Shown in pieces: positions 1 to 8,153 of a stretch of DNA of 47,401 nt (positions are counted from its first letter, which is position 1; every line of letters begins with the position of its first letter). Below the pieces are notes generated by a model, which saw only the letters and a list, made by a program, of their open reading frames with translations, was not told where the DNA came from and ran no database searches. This DNA is from Streptomyces adelaidensis (GTDB lineage: Bacteria > Actinomycetota > Actinomycetes > Streptomycetales > Streptomycetaceae): assembly GCF_016598475.1 (NCBI RefSeq), contig NZ_JAEMUX010000070.1, positions 1 through 47,401 on the forward strand. The letters run 5' to 3'. The position numbers were made by a program, and so were the translations under genes.

Positions 1-87
1 ACCGTTATCCCCATGCGCGATCACGTGCGCGCGAGCCGACTGGCCCTCATGGCGGGCCTCGAAGCGGTCGTCCGCAGTACGGCGTAG
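1..87 (+). CDS. C-terminal end of a truncated gene, possibly a Gfo/Idh/MocA-type oxidoreductase
   Basis: Frame 1 is open from the first base to a TAG at 85-87 and encodes 28 residues, beginning TVIPMRDHVRASRLALM. The gene begins outside the window. Its tail resembles the last helix of Gfo/Idh/MocA sugar oxidoreductases (a proline followed by a short amphipathic helix), which would fit the neighbouring sugar genes, but 28 residues are too few for a firm call. The downstream gene is convergent, and a GC hairpin (128-152) lies between them. Confidence 0.4.
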   Translation, partial: TVIPMRDHVRASRLALMAGLEAVVRSTA

Positions 88-127
88 CCGAACCGCGCAG
101 GTGACGGCCCGGGGCGCCGAACCAGCC

Positions 128-152
128 CGGCCCCACGGCGGCCGGGGGGCCG
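128..152. terminator. GC-rich hairpin between convergent genes
   Basis: CGGCCCC (128-134) and GGGGCCG (146-152) form a 7-bp stem with an 11-base loop. It lies between the stop at 87 and the convergent stop at 175. No T-run follows, which is usual for actinobacterial terminators. Confidence 0.4.
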
Positions 153-174
153 AGCCGACGACCATGCGACCGCC

Positions 175-1686
175 TCAGTCGCCGATCGGCTCGTAGTCGA
201 ACCAGTCGAAGTGCACGGAGCCGGTCGCCGCGAACATGCCGATGACGCGGCCGGTGAAGCCGCCGGCCACCTCCGTGGACAGGTACCGGCCGTCGAGCGA
301 GGTCAACTCGACGAAGGTGCCGTCCGGTTCCTCGACGCCGAGCGAGACGGTGTCGGGGCCGGTGCGTGCGTCGTTCACGGTCTGTACGGCGGTCACCTCG
401 ATGCGCAGAACGACGGGGCCGGGAGGCACCGGCCGGGACGCCACGACCGTGTTCGACGGACCGATGCGGGCACGCACCCGCACCTCCCCGGGCGAGGCCT
501 CGATGTCGTAGTGGTGCCGCTCGTCGAGGCGGACGGCCAGCCCGCCGGACCCTTCCGCGACATCGATCAGGGCTCGCGCCCGGCAGGACAGGTGCTGCTG
601 CCGCCGGCCGACGAACGTCACGTCGGTGTCGTCGAGTGATCCGCCGCGGGCGCGCAGGGTCAGCCGGCCGGGCCGTTCCTTCGTGGTGCAGTCCTCGGGG
701 GAGCGCCGGCGCGGCGAGACCCAGTACGGGGCCAGGTCGCTGAAGTCGAAGTCGTCCAGGCCCGGTACGGCCGTGTGGGGCTGGAGCGGCCATGGGGGCG
801 CGGGCAGGTCGGTCGACAGTTCGCCGACGACGGGCCAGCCGTCGACCCACTCGACCGGCACCAGGAACGTCTCCCGCCCGAGTACGTGCCAGCCGGGAGT
901 GCCCCCGCCCGGCCGTACGCCGAGCAGCACCATCCACCACGAACCGTCGGGTGCCTGGACCAGGTCCGCGTGGCCGGTGTTCTGGATGGGGTGTTCGGTG
1001 CCGCGGTGGGTGAGGACCGGGTTGTCCGGGCACGGCTCGAACGGGCCGCCCGGCGTGCGGCCACGCGCGATCGAGACGCCGTGGCACCGCTCGGTACCGC
1101 CCTCGGCGATGAGCAGGTACCAGTAGTCGCCGATCCGGTACAGGTGCGGTGCTTCCGGGGCTTTCGCGCCGGGGCCGCCGGACCAGAGCCGGCGGGGCGG
1201 ACCGAACGTCTCCCCGGTGTGGGGGTCGATACGGAACTGACTCACGCCGGCGACGGTGCACCAGCAGTTGCCGTCCTCGTCCCAGGCGAGGTCCGGGTCG
1301 ATGCCGTGGACCCCGGTCAGCCGGATCGGATCGGACCAGGGGCCCGCCGGGTCGGTGGCCGTGAAGAGCAGATTGCCGTCGCCGCTCACGTTCGTGACGA
1401 TGAGCCAGAACCGGCCGTCGTGGTGGCGGAGTGTGGGCGCGTAGATCCCTCCCGAGGAGGGCGCGCCCAACGGCAGGCGCAGTTGGGCCGGCCGGTCGAG
1501 CGCGTTGCCGATCTGGGCCCAGTGCACGAGGTCCCGGCTGTGGAAGAGGGGTACGCCGGGGAAGTACTCGAAACTGGAGCACGCGAGGTAGTAGTCCTCG
1601 CCCACCCGGCAGATGCTCGGATCGGGGTGGAAGCCGGGGATCACTGGGTTGCTGATGGTCTTGCCGGTCTGGGGCCTGCTCGACAC
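175..1686 (-). CDS. GH43 glycoside hydrolase (beta-xylosidase / alpha-L-arabinofuranosidase type)
   Basis: A 503-residue protein with an N-terminal five-bladed GH43 propeller and a C-terminal concanavalin-like beta-sandwich (from about residue 300) of the kind found in GH43 beta-xylosidases. The catalytic triad is visible: base Asp22 in GFHPDPS, pKa-tuning Asp130 in GIDPDLAW, and general acid Glu178 in PEAPHLY. The family releases xylose or arabinose from short oligosaccharides; which one cannot be read from sequence. There is no signal peptide, so it probably acts in the cytoplasm on imported oligosaccharides. The GTG at 1686 was chosen because AAGGA lies about 10 bases upstream and the conserved N-terminus starts 13 codons later; the frame stays open much further upstream without family similarity. 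A CGAAA-C-TTTCG dyad sits about 90 bases upstream. Confidence 0.88.
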   Translation of the reverse strand: MSSRPQTGKTISNPVIPGFHPDPSICRVGEDYYLACSSFEYFPGVPLFHSRDLVHWAQIGNALDRPAQLRLPLGAPSSGGIYAPTLRHHDGRFWLIVTNVSGDGNLLFTATDPAGPWSDPIRLTGVHGIDPDLAWDEDGNCWCTVAGVSQFRIDPHTGETFGPPRRLWSGGPGAKAPEAPHLYRIGDYWYLLIAEGGTERCHGVSIARGRTPGGPFEPCPDNPVLTHRGTEHPIQNTGHADLVQAPDGSWWMVLLGVRPGGGTPGWHVLGRETFLVPVEWVDGWPVVGELSTDLPAPPWPLQPHTAVPGLDDFDFSDLAPYWVSPRRRSPEDCTTKERPGRLTLRARGGSLDDTDVTFVGRRQQHLSCRARALIDVAEGSGGLAVRLDERHHYDIEASPGEVRVRARIGPSNTVVASRPVPPGPVVLRIEVTAVQTVNDARTGPDTVSLGVEEPDGTFVELTSLDGRYLSTEVAGGFTGRVIGMFAATGSVHFDWFDYEPIGD

Positions 1687-1773
1687 CCTGATCGAGTCCT
1701 TTCGCCGGGCGGATTCCGGGACGCGCACCACGGTCCGTGGGTCCGCGAGAGCTTGGCAAGCACCTGGAGAAGT

Positions 1774-1786
1774 ACGAAACTTTCGT
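1774..1786. promoter_or_regulatory. CGAAA-C-TTTCG operator candidate upstream of the GH43 gene
   Basis: ACGAAACTTTCGT is a perfect 6-1-6 inverted repeat in the 176-base gap between the GH43 start (1686) and the rhamnosidase stop (1863). The CGAA-N-TTCG element is known upstream of xylan-degradation genes in Streptomyces, where LacI-family BxlR-type repressors bind it. Position and sequence suggest substrate-responsive control of the GH43 gene; this is inference. Confidence 0.5.
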
Positions 1787-1862
1787 TCCCGCTCTCCAGA
1801 CCCGTGCCGCCGGAGCGTGATGCGCCCTGGACGGCACGGGAGCGGGTGGCGATGCCTGCCCG

Positions 1863-4818
1863 CTACACGACACGGATCTCGGCGAGCTGGAGACGGAACT
1901 TGGTCGTCTCGTCGGAGGCGGCCGCGCCGAGCCTGGTGGCTCTCAGACGGAGGTAGCGGCCGGTGGCGGAGGTGAGGGTATAGGTCTGGGCGGCTCCGCC
2001 CGGGTTTGACTGGCCGGTGACGGTGCGCGCGGTGGTGTACGTACCGCTGCCGTCGGCCCTGGTCTGCAACGTGAAGTCGACGGGGAAGCCCGCAGTGCCG
2101 CCACCCGCCGCCTGGGTGTCCGTGCGGGGGTGGAGGGTGACGGAGCCGATGGCCCGGTCGGCGCCGAGGTCGACCTCGATCCAGACGGGTGTGGCGCTGA
2201 CGTCGGCGGAGGGGAAGTCGATGCTGGTGAAGCCCCTGGCGCCGGTGACACTGGTGGTGGTGCCGTCCAGGACGCGGGTCTTGCCCCAGTCGCCGTTCTC
2301 CAGCGAGTAGTTGGCGGCCACCGTGGTCGTGGCGGTGGGGACGGCGAGCTCGGCGAGCTGGAGCCGGTACTTGGTGGTCTCGTCGTTGGCGGGAGCGCCG
2401 AGCTTGGTGGCCCGCACCCGGACGTAGCGGGCGGTGGTGGTCCTGAAGCCGTACGTCTGCACCAGCCCGCCCGGGTCGGGCTCGGCGGTGACGGTGCGGA
2501 CGGTGGTGTAGGTGCCGGCTCCCTCGGGGCGGGTCTGGACCGTGAAGTCGACGGGGAAGCCCGCGGTGCCGCCACCGGCCGCCGGGGTGTCGGTGCGCGG
2601 GAAGAGCCGTACGGCGTCGATGTCCGTGTCGGTCCCGAGGTCGACCTCGACCCAGACCGGGTTCGCGCTCACGTCCGGGGAGGAGAACTCGTTGCTGGTG
2701 TAGCCCCTCGCCCCGGTCACGCTGGTGAGCCTGCCGTCGGACAGCCGGTCCGTGCCCCAATTGGCGTTCTCCAGACTGTTGTTGCTGGAGACGGGCCTGC
2801 CCAGGGCCAGGTTGTCGAGACGCCCGGTGCCGGTGGCGGTGAAGGTCCAGGTGCCCGGCTGCACGGTGAAGTACACGTACGAGGAGTCCTTGCTCTCGAA
2901 CGCCAGGCCGTTGACGCCGCCGGTGGAGGAACCGTTCGTGTAGACGGTCCTGCCGTTGGCGCTGATGGCCGGCTGGGACCCGCCGTGGACGGGCACGCCC
3001 ACGCGAGCCGTCGTCCCGCTCGGCGAGGTGAGCGTCAGCGTGGCCTTGGTTCCGTCCCGTGTGATGCCGAAGCGGATGTCGCCCTTGCCGGTCGGAGTGA
3101 CGGTGTTGATCTTCGTGAGGGTGCCGGTCCGCGGGACGACCTCGTACGTCGTCCAGCCGGGCTTGGTGGGGCGGACTCCGGCGGCGTACGCGGACAGGGC
3201 GTACAGCGGGCCGCCGTTCCAGGCGTGGTTGTCGGTGCCGTCGGCCTTGGTCCACAGCTCCCACAGCGTGTGGCAGGCGGGGTCGGCGACCTGGGCGGCG
3301 AAGCGGTTGCGCATCCGCTCCTCGGCGACCGTGGCCGCGCCCATGAGATACAGCGCTTCGAGGACGTAGAACTCCATGTAGGGGCTGGCGTTGAGGTGGG
3401 TGCGCAGCACCTCGGTGATGGCGCGGTGGCGGGAGGCGGGCGCCAGACCGGCGACGACGGCGAGGCCGTTGGCCCGGTCGTCGGTGTCACGGGTGTAGCC
3501 GGGGGAGCGGTACTCGTTCCTGGCCGAGTTCCACAGCACACGGTCGAAGTTGGCCTTGACGCTGTCGCGTCGGGCCTTCCAGCCGGCCACGTCGCCGCTG
3601 TTGCCGCTGAGGTCGGCGAGCTTGGCGGCGGTGTCCAGGGCCAGGTAGTACCAGCAGTTGTCGAGAACGCGGGCGTCGATGTCGGTGCCCCAGTCCTCCC
3701 AGTCCCAGTCCCCGGCACGGTGGTTGACGAGCCCGTCGCCGTCCAGGCTCCACAGGTTCAAGTACGTCCTCACCGCCGGGTAGGCGTCGGTGACGACGCT
3801 CGCGTTGCCGGTGTACAGGTAGTACGTCCAGAACGACCAGACCGAGGCGAGCATCTGGACGGGCAGTTCGGCGGTCCAGATGGTCGTGGGGACCGGGGAG
3901 TACAGTGCGCCGCCGGCCTTCTGCCAGGAGGCCAGCTGCGAGATCGCCTTAGCGCCGAGGGCGTGGGAGCGGGTGTCGAACGTGTAGAAGCCCTCCTTGA
4001 GCTGATTGACCACGTCCCCCCACCACTGGGCGCGTTCGCGGGTGGGGCAGTCCATGTAGTTGTCCCGCATGTTGACGTACATGGTGCGGGCGGCCTTGCC
4101 CCACAGGGTGTCGAGGAAGGCGTCGCTGCTGCTGAACGAGCCGGAGAAATCCGTGTCGTAGCCGCTCTCCCGGTACTTCAGCTCCAGGATCGTCACGCCC
4201 GCCGGGATCGTGTAGCGGACGGCCGTACCGCTCATCCAGCCCAGGGACTCGAACTCCTGGACCCCGCCGGCGCAGACGTAGGTGGAGCGTACGTTGAAGC
4301 CGGTTCCGGGCTCGATCCCCGTCAGATTGGAGCCGTCGTCGTGATGGTCGGTCTGGATGCCGATCACCGCACCGGCCGGGGCGTCCACCTTCAGATACGG
4401 CGTGACCTGGAGGTTGGACGGCCGGGCGGCCGAGATGGCCGTGGAGCCCTGGCCGGTGGACGGCAACGAGGACGCGTTGGTGTAGGACTTGAGGGCGGAG
4501 TACCGGAACTGCGGAATCGGTCGTTCGACCAGGGCGTTCCAGGGCGCTCCAGGGCGCGGCGCCCACCGCGCCGTAGTCGGTGGGCGCGCTCCAGGCGCTG
4601 TCGTCGAAGCCGGACGACCGCCACCCGGACATGGGGGCGGCGTTGCGGGCGTCGTAGTGGATGTTCGACTCGGGCAGCCGGAAGTTGGCCTGGCTGCCGC
4701 TGGTGTTGTTCGAGTAGCCCGGGTGGACGGTGTGCTTCCAGCCGGTGTCGCTGACCAGCCGGGTGGTCGTCGAGCCGACCTGGACGTCGGACTGGAACAG
4801 CAGACCGCCCTTGCCGCT
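1863..4818 (-). pseudogene. GH78 alpha-L-rhamnosidase with two C-terminal F5/8 (discoidin) domains; 5'-truncated and frameshifted
   Basis: The minus strand encodes most of a secreted GH78 rhamnosidase. In order it has part of the N-terminal beta-domain (GGLLFQSDVQVG onward), the (alpha/alpha)6 catalytic domain with the GH78 block DCPTRERAQWWGD, a His in DNHAWNGGPLYAL, a C-terminal beta-domain, and two tandem copies (about 140 residues each) of an F5/8 type C module. Both copies share NSLEN/YSLEN-type, SVTGARG and RTDT-AAGGGTAGFPVDFT segments. Two lesions break it. The frame switches at 4531-4556, where a 10-bp unit is duplicated; removing one unit gives the smooth reading AAPWNALVERPIPQF. The signal peptide and first ~100+ residues are missing, and the sequence turns into the tail of an opposite-strand rhamnosidase at about 4819. 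Intact, it would release rhamnose from plant glycans outside the cell. The homology call is strong; the pseudogene call is sound unless the assembly is wrong. Confidence 0.85.
4531..4556. repeat. 10-bp tandem duplication causing the rhamnosidase frameshift
   Basis: AGGGCGTTCC (4531-4540) is followed by AGGGCGCTCC (4541-4550) and the partial copy AGGGCG (4551-4556), giving 2.6 copies of a 10-bp unit with one mismatch. Ten is not a multiple of three, so the extra copy shifts the minus-strand frame exactly where the two rhamnosidase reading frames meet. Confidence 0.85.
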
Positions 4819-4983
4819 AGTGAGGCGACCCTGCGCCTCCCGGCCGTCTCCGCCGACTCCGTCCGCGAGGGGCGGACCCCGCTGTCCCGCCTGGACGGGG
4901 TGCGGTTCCTGGGCCACACGGACGGCGTCGCCTCGTACCGGCTGCCGTCGGGCCGCTACCGCCTGACCAGCACGCTGCGTTGA
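4819..4983 (+). pseudogene. C-terminal remnant of a second GH78 alpha-L-rhamnosidase
   Basis: The plus strand from about 4819 to the TGA at 4981-4983 encodes some 54 residues: SEATLRLPAVSADSVREG, then DGVRFLGHTDGVASY, then the terminal LPSGRYRLTSTLR. This is the end of the C-terminal beta-sandwich found in GH78 rhamnosidases (charged EATLRLPA strand, SVREG turn, GVRFL strand, G-Y/F terminal strand). Nothing upstream in this frame belongs to the family, because the minus-strand rhamnosidase begins at once. It is the 3' stub of a divergent gene whose front was lost together with the front of its neighbour. Confidence 0.65.
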
Positions 4984-5059
4984 CGTCGGTCCACCTGCGC
5001 CGGTGAGGCGGTCGCACGAAGCGCCGCCTCACCGGCAAGGCAGGGACGAGGGCGGGATG

Positions 5060-5536
5060 ATGGCCGGTATGCACATCCGCATCGAAGCGATCGACCTGCC
5101 GGGCCGCACCTGCCCGGCCCCCGCCGACGGCAACGTCACCGTGTACGACAACGTCCACGTCGCCGTACAACGCCGCGACCGCCCGGCCGAACTCCTGGCG
5201 CCACAGCCCGGCCACGCCCCGTCCGCGACCTGGACCCTGGAGTGCACCGCACTCGTCTCGCCGACCGGCACCGATGTCAAAGGGCCCTATGTGCAGGACC
5301 GGCTGGGCCGACGGTTCATCTACCTGTCCTGGGGCACGGTCGACGAGTCGGGCACCTTCACCATGTTCCGCCGCGCCAAGCTCATGCTCGACGTCATCCC
5401 CGCCGACCTCCTCGCCACCGCCGCACACGACGGTCTGCTGGTCGGACGCCTCGGCTTGACCGACGCCCGGGGCGGCCCCCTGTGCGCACGCGTCGAGCCC
5501 CCACACATCACCTGGACGGCCGAGCGCGCCGACTGA
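5060..5536 (+). CDS. DUF5990 family protein
   Basis: A 158-residue soluble protein without signal peptide or membrane segment. It begins MAGMHIRIEAIDLPGRTC and ends ARVEPPHITWTAERAD. The pattern (short N-terminal strand, GPYVQDRLGRRFIYLSWGT in the middle, RRAKLMLD after it) matches the actinobacterial DUF5990 family, whose function is unknown; length is usual. Start candidates are ATG 5057, 5060 and 5069; GAGGGCGGG just upstream favours 5057/5060. It is monocistronic between the rhamnosidase stub and a convergent binding-protein gene. Confidence 0.75.
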   Translation: MAGMHIRIEAIDLPGRTCPAPADGNVTVYDNVHVAVQRRDRPAELLAPQPGHAPSATWTLECTALVSPTGTDVKGPYVQDRLGRRFIYLSWGTVDESGTFTMFRRAKLMLDVIPADLLATAAHDGLLVGRLGLTDARGGPLCARVEPPHITWTAERAD

Positions 5537-5639
5537 GGTACCGGGCGGGAAATCCGTCGAGGGTTCTGGACGGTTCCGGCTACGGCCTGCCCGCCGAGCC
5601 GAGTGGGGGAAGGGGGCGGCGGCCAGGCCGGCCCAGATC

Positions 5640-6785
5640 CTAGGCTCCGGGGCGCAGGCCGAGCCAGCCGGGCGTGGGGTCGCCCTTGACCTCGCCGAAG
5701 TACAGGGCGAAGGTCTGCTTCCAGCGCTCGATCTCGGCGCGGTCGGCCATGAAGCGGGGGAAGCCGTCGACGTGCGCGTCGGGGTAGTCCCAGATCGGCT
5801 CCAGGCCCGCCGGGGGCGTGATGTCGGTGCGTACGGACCAGCCGTTGAAGGACGCCTGCTGCTGGCCGGTGGACAGCTGCCAGTTGAGGTAGAGCTTGGC
5901 CGCGGTGGGGTTCTTGGCCTGCTTCAGGATCGCGGCCCGCTGGCCCCAGGCCATGAACGGGTGCCCGTCGGTGACGACGAACCGGGTGGGAGACGACGCG
6001 GGCGCCGCCAACGAGCCGGCACCACCGATGCCGATCGCCTTCTGGCCGCTGCCGACCGCCTCTCCCGGGCTGTTGCTGCCGCGCGCGAACCGCACGTCCT
6101 GGGCGGCGAGCTTGGCCACCCACTCCCAGCCGTACTTCTTGGCGTACAGCGAGTAGAGGTAGAGGACCGCGTCGTCGTCGTGCGGGTAGGACGAGGCGAT
6201 CTTCCCCTTCCACTGCGGGTCGACCAGGTCGAGCGGACTCTTCGGCGCCCGCGAACCGACCGCGTCGACGCCGTACATGAAGCCGAAGGCGATCGCCGCG
6301 ACCGCGACCCAGGCACCCTGCGGGTCCTTGAACGCGTCGTGGACCCTGGAGAATCCGGCGGGCTTGTAGCGGAGCAGGCGGCCCTGCTCCTTCCAGCGCG
6401 TGAAGTCCTGCAAAGTCTGCAGCTGCACGACGTCGGGGACGACGCTGCCCGTGGCGAACTGGTTGTCGACGCGGACGTCGTGGTACTTGCTGTAGTCGAC
6501 GATCAGCGTCAGGTCGATGTCCGGGAAGCGGGCCTTGAAGCCGGCCTTGGTGCCGTCCTGCTGGGTCGGGGTGTCGCCGCCGGCGTAGACGACGAGCTTC
6601 CCGCCCTCCGCGAGGGCTGCCTGGTACAGCTCGTCGAGCGTCCGGCTCTCCTCGGACCCGGTCCGGCGCCGGGACGCGGCGGGAGAGGCCGAGGCCGGAA
6701 CAGCGGAGGCACCGAACGCGCCGGCGCCGAGAGCGGCACCGGCGCCGACGGTGAGAAGGCGTCGCCTGCTGGGGGAGGTGGACAT
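5640..6785 (-). CDS. Tat-exported ABC transporter substrate-binding protein (family 1, FutA-like)
   Basis: A 381-residue extracellular solute-binding protein. The N-terminus STSPSRRRLLTVGAGAALG is a twin-arginine signal with an alanine-rich region ending SAVPASA. There is no lipobox Cys, so the mature protein is probably released. The mature part starts KLVVYAGGDTP, the opening strand of the iron(III)/thiamine/spermidine-type binding proteins, with PDVVQLQTLQDF and a conserved YPHDDDAVLYLY. Ligand is not evident. No permease or ATPase gene is adjacent, so it is an orphan here. ATG 6785 is preferred over in-frame ATG 6806 because GAGG precedes it at about 10 bases while 6806 has no ribosome site. 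It lies downstream of a lacI-type gene with a dyad between them. Confidence 0.83.
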   Translation of the reverse strand: MSTSPSRRRLLTVGAGAALGAGAFGASAVPASASPAASRRRTGSEESRTLDELYQAALAEGGKLVVYAGGDTPTQQDGTKAGFKARFPDIDLTLIVDYSKYHDVRVDNQFATGSVVPDVVQLQTLQDFTRWKEQGRLLRYKPAGFSRVHDAFKDPQGAWVAVAAIAFGFMYGVDAVGSRAPKSPLDLVDPQWKGKIASSYPHDDDAVLYLYSLYAKKYGWEWVAKLAAQDVRFARGSNSPGEAVGSGQKAIGIGGAGSLAAPASSPTRFVVTDGHPFMAWGQRAAILKQAKNPTAAKLYLNWQLSTGQQQASFNGWSVRTDITPPAGLEPIWDYPDAHVDGFPRFMADRAEIERWKQTFALYFGEVKGDPTPGWLGLRPGA

Positions 6786-6920
6786 GCCGAGGAGACCTCG
6801 TTTCATGGGGGGTGTGACGTACTGGGCCCGGCACGATGGGGGCGGTGGTCATTCTGATGCGTCCGAGCCCGGCTTCGCGTCGTCCGTCCGGAGCGATTCT
6901 GTCTTCGGGGGATGGAAACT

Positions 6921-6944
6921 CCGTTCAACCGTTCGGTTGAACGG
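6921..6944. promoter_or_regulatory. 11-2-11 perfect inverted repeat between the lacI-type gene and the binding-protein gene
   Basis: CCGTTCAACCG (6921-6931) and CGGTTGAACGG (6934-6944) are perfect complements around TT. The repeat sits 26 bases after the stop of the LacI-type gene and about 136 bases before the binding-protein start. It could be an operator for that gene or a terminator hairpin of the regulator. The central spacing and AACCG/CGGTT half-sites suit a LacI-type operator better than a terminator. Confidence 0.5.
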
Positions 6945-6970
6945 ATGTGCGCCACCGGGCTCGGCCGGGA

Positions 6971-8004
6971 CTACTCCGGCAGGCGAGCCGTGGTCCGGCG
7001 CGGCACCAGCGGGGGGGACAGCTTGACCTGGGCCGACGGCTTGCGGCGGTCGCCGATGCGCTCGAGGAGGAGGCGGGCGGCGTTCCCGCCGATCTCGTGT
7101 CCGGCCTGGTCGACGCTGGTCAGCGAGATCGGGCCGAACGCGGCGAACGTCGTGTTGTCGTATCCGACCACCGAGATGTCGCCCGGCACGGCGAGCCCGG
7201 CTTCGGCGACCGCGTCCAGGACGCCCATGGCGACGATGTCCGCACCGGCGAAGACGGCGGTGGCCGCTGGGGGCGTGCGAGCAGTTCCTCGGCACCCTGG
7301 AATCCGCCCTGCTGGGTGTAGCTGGTGGAGACCACGTCGATCTCCTCGGCGAGGCCGAGTGACCGCATGGCCCGCCGATAACCTTCGGCACGCTGGGCGT
7401 TGGGCATCTCCGCGAGGCGCGTCGGATCGGTTTCATGGTGCTCGATGTGGGCGATCCTGCGGTGCCCGAGGCCGACGAGATGACCGACGACCAGGGCCGC
7501 TCCCGCCATGTCGTCGTCCGTGACGGTGTCGTACGCCTGGGACTGCCCGTGCCGGCCCACGACGACGGTCGGTACGAGGGAGGCGACCTGTTCGAGACGG
7601 TCGCGCGGTGACACGGGCGCGATGAGGACGATGCCGTCCATCCCCTGGTCGATCATGGCTTCGGTGACGCGTGCCTCTTCCCTCTCCCCGTTGCATCCCG
7701 GCCCCAGGAAGACCTGGTAGTCGGTGTCCTTGAGGCGCCCGGTGATCCCGGCGAGGATCTCGGGGAAGAAGGGATTGCGGATGTCGGGCAGCATCACGCC
7801 GATGGTGTACGTCTGGCCGCGCAGGCCCCGTGCGGCCGCGTACGGCCGGTATCCCAGTTCGTCGATCGCCCGGCGCACCTTCGCACGCATCTCGGGGCTG
7901 GCCCCGTAGGCGTTGCGCAGCACTTTGGAGACCGCGGTGGTCGACACCTTGGCGTGCCGCGCGACATCGACGATCGTGACGCGGCGAGGCGGCGCCGGCT
8001 CCAT
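6971..8004 (-). pseudogene. LacI-family transcriptional regulator with a one-base frameshift
   Basis: The first frame encodes the LacI HTH and hinge (VTIVDVARHAKVSTTAVSKV, then GYRPYAAARGL) and most of the periplasmic-binding-like sensor domain (YTIGVMLPDIRNPFF onward). At about 7262-7273 the frame fails. The rest of the sensor continues in another frame (ADIVAMGVLDAVAEAGLAVPGDISVVGYDNT to TTARLPE, stop 6971). Restoring one G in the G-run 7269-7273 gives ARPPAATAVFAGADIVAMG, exactly what the family has there. Full length would be about 344 residues. It may be a true mutation or a homopolymer sequencing error. Likely targets are itself (operator-like GGAAAACGTTCC at 8025) and the downstream binding-protein gene. 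Confidence 0.85.
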
Positions 8005-8024
8005 CCGGTCTCCTCCCGCGTGGT

Positions 8025-8036
8025 GGAAAACGTTCC
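8025..8036. promoter_or_regulatory. LacI-type operator candidate upstream of the lacI-type gene
   Basis: GGAAAACGTTCC begins 21 bases upstream of the ATG at 8004. GGAA and TTCC half-sites flank a 4-base centre, close to the AACGTT-centred palindromes bound by LacI-family repressors. Position suggests autoregulation. Confidence 0.4.
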
Positions 8037-8153
8037 CGCAGAGTCTACGGACGAAGGAGCCGCTCAGTGAGCGCGGGCCATCCGGTCCCGCGGTCAGGTC
8101 CGGCCGCGAGGAGCCGGTCGCCCCGGCGCCCCCGGCGTGCCTGCCCTACCGCC

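Noticed and set aside
1687..3264. Long in-frame extension upstream of the GH43 gene giving about 1,000 residues
   Set aside because: It is an antisense shadow of the rhamnosidase gene, Arg/His-rich and without family similarity; the GH43 domain begins just after 1686.
2130..4754. Open plus-strand frame of about 870 codons across the rhamnosidase region
   Set aside because: A high-GC shadow frame (Gly/Val/Arg-rich, no domain); the minus strand encodes the recognisable GH78 and discoidin domains.
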